A stretch of 64,000 nucleotides of DNA from NCBI GenBank assembly GCA_038147195.1, contig JAYQTB010000004.1, positions 1,302,001 to 1,366,000 of the forward strand, written 5' to 3'. Each line of letters begins with the position of its first letter. Within the stretch, counting starts at the first letter, position 1. The stretch is from Eutrophocola salsuginis (GTDB lineage: Bacteria; Pseudomonadota; Gammaproteobacteria; Pseudomonadales; Pseudohongiellaceae). A program made the position numbers and the translations under genes. Positions 48,054 to 56,269 of this stretch are shown here, one piece after another. The notes under the pieces were generated by a model. The model was not told where the DNA came from and ran no database searches. It worked only from the letters and a program-made list of their open reading frames with translations.

Positions 48054-49310
48054 ATGATGAAAAAACTGGTTCCGAATGGCTGCTCCTTCCTAAAATTTCT
48101 CGCCACCCTGCTGCTGTTGTCATTTGCAGGCACTGTGCTTTCTCAGCAAATAGGCCCCAGTGTCCTCAATCTCGATGACGTGACAGCGCAATACCCCCGC
48201 CCGTGGGATCGCGAGGCGCTGGTGGTCCTGGACTTTACCGTGAAGAGCGACGGCAGCATCGATGATATTGCCGTAGTCGACGGCTTCTTTGAAGACCGCT
48301 TTGTTGATGCCGCCATCGCCGCGGCTCGTCAGCTGCGATTCAAACCAGCCAGCGAGCGCGGCGAAGCCGTGGACTGGCCCGGCTTTCGCCTGAGCACGCG
48401 ATTCGTTATCCGCAACATGTTCCATACGATGGGTCCCAACCCCAATTCCGAACTGACGCGCGCAGAAGAACTGATGCGGGAAAACAAGGCCGACGAGGCC
48501 GAAGCCCTGCTCAAAAAAGCCCTAGAAGAGAACACCCGCCTGTATTTCGAAGACGCCGTTTTCCACCTGAGGCTCGGTGAAATCTACCTGGCTACCAACC
48601 GCGCGGTACAGGCCGTGCATGCGCTGGACAGGGCTTCACAGACCTACCTGCCGGGCGAGCACAACGATTTCAACCTTGAAACGGCGATTACTCACAACCG
48701 CATCTTCGTCGTCAACATCCCGGAAATTTTTACTGACGATTTCATGAGCACACGGCTGCAGGCACACCACCAGGACAACGTCCCGCGCGCGGCGACTCCT
48801 GCCCCACTTCGTTCTGGCGCGCAGCGCGGCCAGGGCACACGGTCGGCCGGCGGCGTGCAACGCCCCAAGGCAACCCTGGAAGTACTGAACAACACCCTGC
48901 TCGAATCTGCATACCAACGCGGCTATGTCGCTAACATCTCGTCCGGCAATGTGAAGGCTGTACTCAATGTGTTCGACAACCTGCTGAATCTCAACGAGGA
49001 TGCTGTCAGCGAACAGATGGAAGCCCAGGCCGGCCAGGTCAGGCAGCTGATGAATGCCGGCCAGCGCCTAACCTCTGCCAAGGTCATCGAGCGAGGTGAG
49101 ACCCTCCACTACCCCGTCCACCGCATTCTCGCGGCGGTCAATGTGACCGGTGACATCGAGACGCTGGATTTCCAGTGCGGCGACCGCGTAATACGCCTGG
49201 CCTTTCAGGCAGAAGTGGAGTGGAACATGCCGGAAAGCTGGGGTGAGTGCGCCATGCGTTTTCGGGGTGATGATGGAGCAACCTTCAATATCGTGGAGTT
49301 TCCGGAATAG
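48054..49310 (+). CDS. Exported TonB_C-domain protein with TPR-like repeats
   Basis: The 418-residue protein has a signal peptide (MMKKLVPNGCSFLKFLATLL, cleavage near VLSQ). A TonB C-terminal-type domain follows (REALVVLDFTVKSDGSIDDI, FEDRFVDAAIAAARQLRFKP). Then come one or two TPR-like helical pairs (RAEELMRENKADEAEALLKK, VFHLRLGEIYLATNRAVQAV) and an uncharacterised C-terminal domain. The start at 48054 has CAGGAG six bases before it. The TonB domain without a TonB membrane anchor suggests a periplasmic scaffold, not an energy transducer. Bases 47798-48053 contain no recognised gene. Confidence 0.75.
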   Translation: MMKKLVPNGCSFLKFLATLLLLSFAGTVLSQQIGPSVLNLDDVTAQYPRPWDREALVVLDFTVKSDGSIDDIAVVDGFFEDRFVDAAIAAARQLRFKPASERGEAVDWPGFRLSTRFVIRNMFHTMGPNPNSELTRAEELMRENKADEAEALLKKALEENTRLYFEDAVFHLRLGEIYLATNRAVQAVHALDRASQTYLPGEHNDFNLETAITHNRIFVVNIPEIFTDDFMSTRLQAHHQDNVPRAATPAPLRSGAQRGQGTRSAGGVQRPKATLEVLNNTLLESAYQRGYVANISSGNVKAVLNVFDNLLNLNEDAVSEQMEAQAGQVRQLMNAGQRLTSAKVIERGETLHYPVHRILAAVNVTGDIETLDFQCGDRVIRLAFQAEVEWNMPESWGECAMRFRGDDGATFNIVEFPE

Positions 49311-49321
49311 CACCGGTGGCC

Positions 49322-49327
49322 TATAAT
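49322..49327 (+). promoter_or_regulatory. TATAAT -10 element 8 nt before the DUF4159 gene
   Basis: TATAATCTGC, then ATG at 49336. The hexamer and spacing are identical to those before pyrC and pyrB, and there is no Shine-Dalgarno between. Confidence 0.6.
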
Positions 49328-49335
49328 CTGCGCAT

Positions 49336-50064
49336 ATGAAGCGTGCCACCCTGCTCCTGCTCTCATCCCTGCTGGTCACCGCACCGGCCCTGGCCCAGTT
49401 CGGTCGTGGCTATCGCATCTTTCAGAACGACCCGCCGGTACGTGAATTCACTGCCGCGCGCTGGCACTTCGGCACCAACGGCGACATCGGGCACATGGGT
49501 TGGTCACACAACTACCCGGATTCCGATATCAACCTGAATGAATTCTTAGAACGTGCGACGCTGATAAGCATGGATATCAATTCCTATCGTATCATCGAGC
49601 TCGGTGAACCCGACGTCTTCGAGTATCCCTTCGCGTACGTCTCCGAACCCGGGGAAATGGAACTCACAGACCAGGAAGTGATCAACCTGCGCGAGTTCGT
49701 CATGCGCGGAGGCTTTGTTCTGATGGATGATTTCGACGGACCCTGGCAGTGGGCACAGATGCACTCGCAAGTAAAGCGGGCTTTCCCGGACAATGATTTC
49801 ATCCCGGTGTCGCTCGACCACGAGGTGTTCAGGGTGCATACACCGCTGGAAGACCTGCAGGCCATGGCAGATTCAGTGCCAGGCGGAGCCATTACCTACT
49901 ACGGCCTGTTCGACAAGCAGGGCAGGCTCGGCATACTCGCCGGCCACAACAACGATCTCGCCAATTTCTGGGACTGGTATTCCGACGGCAGAATGCCCTT
50001 AAAACCGTCTACCGATGCCTTCAGATTAGGCACTAATGCAGTGATCTATTCCTTCACACACTGA
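49336..50064 (+). CDS. DUF4159 exported protein
   Basis: The 242-residue protein has a signal peptide (MKRATLLLLSSLLVTAPALA) and the DUF4159 pattern: an NLNEFLERATLISMD start, YVSEPGEMELTDQEVINLRE, FVMRGGFVLMDDFDGP, and ITYYGLFDKQGRLGILAGHN near the end. DUF4159 resembles a Rossmann/glutamine-amidotransferase-like fold of unknown activity. It follows the TonB_C/TPR gene by 25 bases but has its own -10 element. It converges on the PQQ dehydrogenase gene. Confidence 0.85.
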   Translation: MKRATLLLLSSLLVTAPALAQFGRGYRIFQNDPPVREFTAARWHFGTNGDIGHMGWSHNYPDSDINLNEFLERATLISMDINSYRIIELGEPDVFEYPFAYVSEPGEMELTDQEVINLREFVMRGGFVLMDDFDGPWQWAQMHSQVKRAFPDNDFIPVSLDHEVFRVHTPLEDLQAMADSVPGGAITYYGLFDKQGRLGILAGHNNDLANFWDWYSDGRMPLKPSTDAFRLGTNAVIYSFTH

Positions 50065-50074
50065 AGGCGTTCAG

Positions 50075-51799
50075 TTAGTCGTCCAGCGCAAATACCCAGA
50101 GCACCCCACCCTGCGGAACGATCGTGGTGCGTCCCTGCAGGGCATCCAGGCGACGCTGCATGCCGGCCGCGTCGATACCCCAGCCGGACTGCACGGCGAC
50201 ATATTGTTTGCCGTCGACCTCGAACGTGCTGGGCACGCCGGTGATTCCGGAATTTAATCGCTGCTCCCAGAGTAGGTCACCGGTACTGGCATTGTGCGCG
50301 CGGAAGTAGCGGTCAGCTGTGCCGCCGGAAAAGATTAGGTTGCCGCCGGTAGCCAGAATCGGGCCCCAGTTGGCAAGTTCAAATTCCCTCGTCCACACTT
50401 CCTCGCCGGTATTCATATTCCACGCCTGAATCTCACCGATGTGATCAGCACCTTCCACTAGACTCGCACTCATGTTGGCGGTGCCGGTAAAGCCCTGTCC
50501 CGGCCGATATTCGACATTGACACCTTCCCAGGATGAGCAGTAGTTGTCATTGGCTGGGATGTACAACAGTCCGGTCTGCGGGCTGTAGGCAGCAGGCACC
50601 CAGTTCTTGCCGCCGGACAGTGACGGACAATAGGCGGCATTCTTGCCCACGCCCGGCTTGTGGTCCATGTCGTAGGTTGGGCGGCCGGTTTCGGCATCGA
50701 TATTGGTGAACACATTCTGGTAGACGAAGGGTTCGGCATCGATGAACTTGATGCCCTCGGCACTGCGCTCGAGCAGCCACAGGTAGCCGTTGCGGCCTGG
50801 GTGCACCAGCCCCTTTATCGTACGACCACCACGCTCCACGTCCAGGAGCATGGGAGGAGAGACCTCGTCCCAGTCCCATGAACCGTTCCAGTGGTACTGG
50901 TGATAGCCCTTCATCTCACCGGAATCCACATCCAGGGCGATAACCGAATTAGCAAAAAGATTGTCACCGGGGCGGGCATCGCCGGCCCAGGGCCCAGCAT
51001 TCCCGGTACCCCAGAACGCCAGGTTGAGTTCCGGGTCATAGTTGCCGGTGACCCAAATCGAACCGCCACCGGTTTCCCAACCGCCTTCCAGCCAGGTTTC
51101 ACTGCCGGGTTCGCCGGGTGCTGGAATGGTGTAGGTGCGCCAGAGCTCATCACCGGTCTCTGCGTCAAGGGCGGCGATGAAACCACGGATGCCGCGCTCA
51201 CCCCCTGAAGCCCCGACCATGATCTTGCCATTCACCGCCAGGGGCGCCAGTGTCATGTAGTATCCACTGCGGTAGTCGGCCACAGCTTTTTCCCAAATAA
51301 CCGCCCCCGTTCTGGCATCCAGTGCGATGAGATTGGCATCCGACGTCGCCATGTAGACATTGTCACCGTACAGGGCCACGCCGCGGTTGGTCGGATGGGC
51401 CAGTGAGATGTCGAAAGGCATCTGTCGGGAATATTCCCAGATCCCGTCACCGGTGGCGGCATCGATGGCCAGGACATGATTCAGAGGTGTGGTGATGTAC
51501 ATGATGCCGTCATTGACGATAGGCGGGGACTGGTGCCCTTCTGTCAGGCCGGTGGAAAGGGTCCACACAGGCTTGAGACCGGTGACATTGCGGGCGTTGA
51601 TCTGGTCGAGCGGGGAAAAGCCTTGGCCATCGTAGGTGCGGCGGAACATGAGCCAATTCTCGGGCTCAGGGGCCTGCAGCCTTGCATCAGTTACGGTTGA
51701 ATAATCAGGGATCTGCGACTGGACGGCGCCAGAGACAAGAGACAAGAGACAGTATGCAAGGAGCACTGCGATGACCTTGGTATTTAATTTATCGAACAT
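50075..51799 (-). CDS. PQQ-dependent alcohol dehydrogenase (XoxF/ExaA-type quinoprotein)
   Basis: A periplasmic 574-residue eight-bladed propeller with a signal peptide (AVLLAYCLLSLVSGAVQSQ). Characteristic features are ENWLMFRRTYDGQGFSPLDQ, repeated AxDxxTGxxxW tryptophan-docking motifs (LALDARTGAVIWE type), NLAFWGTGNAGPWAGDARPG and WNGSWDWDEVSPPMLLD. The last places an Asp two residues after the catalytic Asp (D-x-D), the signature of lanthanide-dependent XoxF/PedH enzymes; Ca-type MxaF has Ala there. The adjacent Cys-Cys ring of many family members is not evident in the ASGGERGIRGF region. It is the second gene after a Rieske protein. It lacks a fused cytochrome c domain. Confidence 0.88.
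   Translation of the reverse strand: MFDKLNTKVIAVLLAYCLLSLVSGAVQSQIPDYSTVTDARLQAPEPENWLMFRRTYDGQGFSPLDQINARNVTGLKPVWTLSTGLTEGHQSPPIVNDGIMYITTPLNHVLAIDAATGDGIWEYSRQMPFDISLAHPTNRGVALYGDNVYMATSDANLIALDARTGAVIWEKAVADYRSGYYMTLAPLAVNGKIMVGASGGERGIRGFIAALDAETGDELWRTYTIPAPGEPGSETWLEGGWETGGGSIWVTGNYDPELNLAFWGTGNAGPWAGDARPGDNLFANSVIALDVDSGEMKGYHQYHWNGSWDWDEVSPPMLLDVERGGRTIKGLVHPGRNGYLWLLERSAEGIKFIDAEPFVYQNVFTNIDAETGRPTYDMDHKPGVGKNAAYCPSLSGGKNWVPAAYSPQTGLLYIPANDNYCSSWEGVNVEYRPGQGFTGTANMSASLVEGADHIGEIQAWNMNTGEEVWTREFELANWGPILATGGNLIFSGGTADRYFRAHNASTGDLLWEQRLNSGITGVPSTFEVDGKQYVAVQSGWGIDAAGMQRRLDALQGRTTIVPQGGVLWVFALDD
51731..51751. repeat. Heptanucleotide array inside the PQQ dehydrogenase signal-peptide coding region
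   Basis: AGAGACA repeated three times exactly (TGTCTCT on the coding strand). It encodes part of the hydrophobic core and cleavage region (LLSLVSG). Three units make 21 bases, so the frame is kept. Confidence 0.75.
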
Positions 51800-51833
51800 T
51801 TGATTTACCCCATGGATTATTTAATTGTTTTAT

Positions 51834-51854
51834 ACCTTACCTCTTACCTCTATA
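51834..51854. repeat. Short heptanucleotide array between the Rieske and PQQ dehydrogenase genes
   Basis: ACCTTAC, CTCTTAC, CTCTATA in register, in the 50-base spacer of the two-gene operon and extending a few bases into the 3' end of the Rieske gene. Confidence 0.5.
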
Positions 51855-52470
51855 TCCCGAATGGCGACAATCCGGGTTGCTGGAAGCCCACCCTGCCCTC
51901 GAATTCGCCGGCAACACCGACACGGCCGTCGACATCTTTAAGCGGCAATGCCGCCAGCTGCCATGGTGCCGGTCCGCCAACCACGCGTGCACCGTCGGCA
52001 GGATCAAACTGTGACTCGTGGCACGGGCACTGGAAACGCAGGAACTCGCTGTTCCAGTCGGTCACGTCGCAGCCGGTATGGCTGCACACACCCGAATAGG
52101 CGACAAGGCCGTTGATGCTGCGGGCCGCGGTGTCTTCAGTCATGCGCGCCGGGTCTACCCTTATCAGTACCAACTGGTTCAGGCGTGTGCCGTTGCGCAC
52201 CATGCCGCTTGCCGGATCCATGGCCCAGGCGAAAATCTGTTTGGTATCCGTTGCCAGTGCATCCACAGTGATCACGTTGCCGGCATCGTTGCCGAACGCA
52301 TGCACTAGCACATCGTTCGCCTGTGGCGGCTTCAAGCTTTCCGGGTCCGGCGCCTGGACCTGCGCCAGGGCGGGTACCGCCATACCCACCATGCACATCC
52401 CCTCCAAGACTTTGCGCCTGCGGATGACCTTACTGTTTTTTGCATCGGGATGCTGCTTATCCCCCACCAC
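51850..52470 (-). CDS. Exported Rieske [2Fe-2S] protein
   Basis: The 206-residue protein has a twin-arginine-like signal (IRRRKVLEGMCMVGMAVPAL, AQ). The Rieske cluster motifs are SGVCSHTGCDV (CTHLGC type) and FQCPCHESQFD (CPCHGS type), followed by GARVVGGPAPWQL, the conserved Pro loop. It resembles the soluble part of a bc1-type Rieske protein but has no cytochrome b neighbour. It lies 50 bases upstream of the PQQ dehydrogenase on the same strand, so it is probably the electron acceptor or a partner of that enzyme. It may be anchored or fully periplasmic depending on signal cleavage. Confidence 0.88.
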   Translation of the reverse strand: MVGDKQHPDAKNSKVIRRRKVLEGMCMVGMAVPALAQVQAPDPESLKPPQANDVLVHAFGNDAGNVITVDALATDTKQIFAWAMDPASGMVRNGTRLNQLVLIRVDPARMTEDTAARSINGLVAYSGVCSHTGCDVTDWNSEFLRFQCPCHESQFDPADGARVVGGPAPWQLAALPLKDVDGRVGVAGEFEGRVGFQQPGLSPFGI

Positions 52471-52648
52471 TTGACTCCTTATGCCTCTGCCTGCAAAGCC
52501 CCCAAGAATAATTCAATTCCCGGCACGAGTCATATGCTCTTTTCTGCCAACTAGCGGGTTTTGCCAAGACCGCTGTAGAAAGCTTACTATAGAAAATAAC
52601 AAGAATAAGAACAGCTAGGGGGCATGGGAGCATCGACTCCCGCTGGGC

Positions 52649-54205
52649 ATGTCGGCGATGACCGAAACACAAGTTCTCGTTGTTGGAGGCGGCGCTTCAG
52701 GAACCATGCTGTCCTTGCAACTGTCCCGTTACGGCGTACCGTTTCGCACAATTGATCGTCTTCCCGCGCCAGCCGCCACGTCCCGTGCCATCACAGTCCA
52801 TTCCAGGATGCTGGAAATTTTCGAATTACTCGACCCTGCACTCGCCCAACGCTTCATTTCGCGAGGCATTCGCGATCGTGGTTACGACCTGCACTATGTC
52901 CGCGACAGTGAACGTCATGTGGTCTGCATGGGCATCGATTTCACAACAACTGATTGCCGCTATCCCTACCTGCTGATACACCGACAGGATGAAACAGAGC
53001 GCAACCTGCGCGATTACTGGCGTGCAAGATATGGTGGTGGGGCTGAATGGGGCAAGCATCTGCTGCATGTCGAACCAGAAGGCGTCTCAGTTGTAGCTAC
53101 CGTTGCCGATGGTCAGACGGGAATCGAAGAGCGTATCCGCGCGCAATACGTCATCGCCTGCGACGGCATCAACTCCCAGGTGCGACGATGTCTCGACATG
53201 GCTCAGGAGGAAAGCAACTACCAGGGAACAGTCCTGCAGAATCTCGACATTAAGCTGAATAATTTTCCCGATGCTACTGATCATATCCACTATTGCGCTG
53301 GTACCGATCACTTCATGATGGTGGCCTACCTGCCCGGTGATTTTTACCGCCTTCTGGTCAGTGATCGCGGTGAGTCGGCGGACCCAAACGCCAGCCCTGA
53401 AGAAAACATCCAGAAACTGTTGGATCTGCATTTTGACGGCGTCACCATGGGTGAGCGCATCTGGCATTCAACATGGGAAAGCTGGGTGCGCCTGGCGAAG
53501 ACCTATCGCTCCGGCAACATATTCCTAGTTGGCGATTCAGCACATGTGCATTCCACCACCGGTGGTCAGGGGATGAACTGTTGTATCCAGGATGCCTGGA
53601 ACCTGGGTTGGAAACTGGGCCTGGTGGTCACCGGTCGCGCCAAGCCCGCCCTGCTCGACACTTATGAGTCCGAACGCCGGCCCATCGCCGAACAGGTGAT
53701 CTGGGCGGCTTCCTCCTTGCATGAGATTTTTATGGGACATGGCAAGGATATTTCCGAACGGAGTGAGCAGATGCAGGATGCGGCATTCCTTAATAGGGTG
53801 GTAGGCTGCTGTTCCGGCATCGCCTATACATACCGCGACAGTCATGCGCAACATGAAAACGGGCAGGACCTGCCGGGCCCGGTGATAGGCGATCGTGCTC
53901 CGGATGTGGACCTGGAATCGGGCACGTCCCTGTACAGCCTGATCGGCAGCAATCACTTCACCCTGCTGCTGGCCACAGGCGAAGCCGATGTCAAGGATGC
54001 AGCTGAGGAACTGGTGGACCGCTTTCCTGATGTACTTCAGGTCTACAATCTGGATGAGTCGCCGGCATTCCTTCAAAGATACGCTATCGGCGAGCTCCCG
54101 GTGATCTACCTGGTGCGCCCCGATGGCTATATCGGATACCGCTGCCAGCCGAAAAACATTCCCTCACTCGCACGTTTCCTCGAAGAAACGCTCATCGCTG
54201 CCTGA
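52649..54205 (+). CDS. FAD-dependent aromatic monooxygenase (PheA/TfdB/MhpA-like)
   Basis: A 518-residue group A flavin hydroxylase. It has an N-terminal Rossmann motif VLVVGGGASGTMLSLQLSRY, a central DG-type motif YVIACDGINSQVRR and the ribose-binding GDSAHVHSTTGGQGMNCCIQ then DAWNLGWKLGLV. The C-terminal 90 residues (GPVIGDRAPDVDLESGTSLY, ending VIYLVRPDGYIGYRCQP) are the thioredoxin-like domain of phenol-hydroxylase-type enzymes. It probably hydroxylates a phenolic ring using NAD(P)H and O2; substrate unknown. It is divergent from the Rieske gene and convergent with the next PQQ enzyme. Frame intact. Confidence 0.88.
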   Translation: MSAMTETQVLVVGGGASGTMLSLQLSRYGVPFRTIDRLPAPAATSRAITVHSRMLEIFELLDPALAQRFISRGIRDRGYDLHYVRDSERHVVCMGIDFTTTDCRYPYLLIHRQDETERNLRDYWRARYGGGAEWGKHLLHVEPEGVSVVATVADGQTGIEERIRAQYVIACDGINSQVRRCLDMAQEESNYQGTVLQNLDIKLNNFPDATDHIHYCAGTDHFMMVAYLPGDFYRLLVSDRGESADPNASPEENIQKLLDLHFDGVTMGERIWHSTWESWVRLAKTYRSGNIFLVGDSAHVHSTTGGQGMNCCIQDAWNLGWKLGLVVTGRAKPALLDTYESERRPIAEQVIWAASSLHEIFMGHGKDISERSEQMQDAAFLNRVVGCCSGIAYTYRDSHAQHENGQDLPGPVIGDRAPDVDLESGTSLYSLIGSNHFTLLLATGEADVKDAAEELVDRFPDVLQVYNLDESPAFLQRYAIGELPVIYLVRPDGYIGYRCQPKNIPSLARFLEETLIAA

Positions 54206-54238
54206 CGCTTCTATGCCATCTGTTTGGCGGCGCTCCGC

Positions 54239-56164
54239 TCAGGGCAATACGTACGCCACCAGTTGCGCGGGCATGCCGGCATCCCGGTTCGCTGTAAAGA
54301 AGGCGATGTACTGCTTGCCGTTCACCATGTAGGTCATAGGAGAACCCTGCATGGGTCCGCCACCCGGTATAGTGATACGTCCCACTTCCTCACCGTTTGT
54401 CTTGTCGTAGGCGCGCACAATTGGCCTGCCATCTCCGCCCTCACCCGCTACCAGCAACGTACTGGTCGCCAGCATACCGGGCACCGAATTGATACCGGTG
54501 GGTGGCAGGTCCACACCACGCAGCAGCGGGTGGTTGGCAATTTCTTCCGGGGTATCCCCATTGGGTATCTGCCAGGCGATCTCGCCACGGTTCATGTCGT
54601 AGGCGGTGATGCGGCCATAGGGTGGTTTCATGATGGGAATGCCATCCACCGTTGGCAGCGGCAACGAGCCGCCCATGGTATAGCGGGCGTCAGATCGCCC
54701 GATTCCAGGTGGTTCCAGACCAACGACCGAAGGCGCCGTGTGCGAACCGATATAGACGTAGCCGGTTTCCGGATCCGCCGCACCACCCTGCCAGTTGGCA
54801 CCGCCGCCCAGACCAGGCACCACGATCATGCCGCGGGTGCCGTCCTCGGCGTGGCTCAGCGATGGCGGTGTGTAGATGCCGCCGATACGGTGCCTGGCAA
54901 TGGCATTAATGGCGGCTTCTCGAATAGCGGGAGTGAAATCGACCAGGTTGTCGATGTCGATGCCCTGCACGTCAAAGGGGGCCGGCTTTGTCGGGAAAGG
55001 TTGCGTGGGTGACGTCCACTCACCCGGCACGTCGGACGCCGGTACCGGGCGCTCCTCCATGGGCCAGACGGGCTCGCCGGTTTCCCGGTCGAATACATAA
55101 GCGAAAGCCTGCTTGGTGAACTGAACAATGGCCTTGATGTCGCGACCGTCCACGGTGATATCAACCAGGATCGGATGTGGTGGCATGTCGTAGTCCCAGA
55201 TATCGTGGTGTACCAGTTGCTGATACCAGACCACTTCCCCGCTGTCGGCGTTCACGGCCACCAGGGAGCCGGAATATAGATTGTTGCCCGGGCGGTGGCC
55301 ACCGTAGACATCGTTGGTTGCTGCTTCGATGGGCAGGTAGACTAGGCCAAGCTCGGGATCTCCCGCGGCCAGGCCCCAGATACCGGCATTGCCGATACGT
55401 TCGGCGGAGCCGTCCAGCCAGGTTTCATAGCCGGGCTCACCGGGACGCGGTACGGAATGGAATACCCACTTGCGTTCCCCCGTGCGAGCATTGATGGCGA
55501 TGATGTCGGCCTTGACGTTACCGATACCGACACCGCCGCCACCCGGGCGCAGGGCCGGACCGATTACCACGCTGTCTCCAATGATGGTGGCGGGCGAGGA
55601 ATTACCGATGGCGCCAATGAGTTCGGGGTAGTCATAATCGAGGTCGAGTTGGGAGAACAGGTCGACTACACCGTCATTGCCAAAACCGCTTGCCGGGCGC
55701 CCGGTCCCGGCATCCAGGCCCACGAGCTGGAAACCAGGGGTGATGACGAAGATGCGGCTGTCCTGGCCGTCGGTCCAGTAGGACACTCCCCTGCCGGAAT
55801 TTCGTCTGGGTGCACGTGCCCAGCGGTCCCCCTCATCCATGCGCCACGTCCACAGAATATTGCCCGTGTCGCCTTCGATGGCCACCACATTGCGGCGATT
55901 CCCGGCGGTGAAATAGAGTACGCCGTCCACCATCAGCGGTGTACTGATGTTGCGGTATTCAGTCTCGGAAAAATTATCGGATTTCCATGTCCATGCGACC
56001 TTTAAATCGGCGAAGTTGCCGGCATCGATCTGGTCCAGAGGCGAATAGCGTGTGCCTCCACGGTCACCGCCATAGGCTATCCAGTCCTCGCCTCCCGTCC
56101 CGTGTTGGGCCGCAGCGCCGACGCCAGCCGCCAGCAAAACAACTGCCGTTATAAAACGTCCCAT
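54239..56164 (-). CDS. PQQ-dependent dehydrogenase, glucose/quinate dehydrogenase type
   Basis: The 641-residue protein has a signal peptide (MGRFITAVVLLAAGVGAAAQ) and no N-terminal five-helix membrane domain, so it is periplasmic and soluble. The propeller shows EDWIAYGGDRGGTRYSPLDQ, YFTAGNRRNVVAIEGDTG, HHDIWDYDMPPHPILVDI (catalytic Asp region of the membrane GDH/quinate group), AFAYVFDRETGEPVWP, VVPGLGGGANWQGGAADPET and the C-terminal GKQYIAFFTANR. Likely substrates are sugars, polyols or cyclic acids; the exact one is unknown. It is a second quinoprotein within 6 kb. No pqq biosynthesis genes are in the window. Confidence 0.88.
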   Translation of the reverse strand: MGRFITAVVLLAAGVGAAAQHGTGGEDWIAYGGDRGGTRYSPLDQIDAGNFADLKVAWTWKSDNFSETEYRNISTPLMVDGVLYFTAGNRRNVVAIEGDTGNILWTWRMDEGDRWARAPRRNSGRGVSYWTDGQDSRIFVITPGFQLVGLDAGTGRPASGFGNDGVVDLFSQLDLDYDYPELIGAIGNSSPATIIGDSVVIGPALRPGGGGVGIGNVKADIIAINARTGERKWVFHSVPRPGEPGYETWLDGSAERIGNAGIWGLAAGDPELGLVYLPIEAATNDVYGGHRPGNNLYSGSLVAVNADSGEVVWYQQLVHHDIWDYDMPPHPILVDITVDGRDIKAIVQFTKQAFAYVFDRETGEPVWPMEERPVPASDVPGEWTSPTQPFPTKPAPFDVQGIDIDNLVDFTPAIREAAINAIARHRIGGIYTPPSLSHAEDGTRGMIVVPGLGGGANWQGGAADPETGYVYIGSHTAPSVVGLEPPGIGRSDARYTMGGSLPLPTVDGIPIMKPPYGRITAYDMNRGEIAWQIPNGDTPEEIANHPLLRGVDLPPTGINSVPGMLATSTLLVAGEGGDGRPIVRAYDKTNGEEVGRITIPGGGPMQGSPMTYMVNGKQYIAFFTANRDAGMPAQLVAYVLP

Positions 56165-56255
56165 GATTTCCCCTCCGTTTATTTTTTGTTTTCAGCAAGC
56201 ATAAAACCCAACAGGAGCAGGTAGCAAGGCGGGTGTGTTGTTTTCATTTCCACCG

Positions 56256-56261
56256 TATAAT
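56256..56261 (+). promoter_or_regulatory. TATAAT -10 element 8 nt before pyrB start
   Basis: CCGTATAATGACCACCA, then ATG at 56270. No Shine-Dalgarno lies between; a weak -35 may be at 56232-56237. This suggests leaderless or near-leaderless mRNA. Confidence 0.6.
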
Positions 56262-56269
56262 GACCACCA

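Noticed and set aside
47787..49310. 507-codon start for the TonB_C/TPR protein
   Set aside because: The first 89 codons overlap the 5' end of sbcB and read as nonsense; the ATG at 48054 has a ribosome site and begins a signal peptide.
54239..56164. Lanthanide-type signature in the second PQQ enzyme (WDYD)
   Set aside because: D-x-D is the normal sequence of the glucose/quinate dehydrogenase branch, so it carries no information about lanthanides there.
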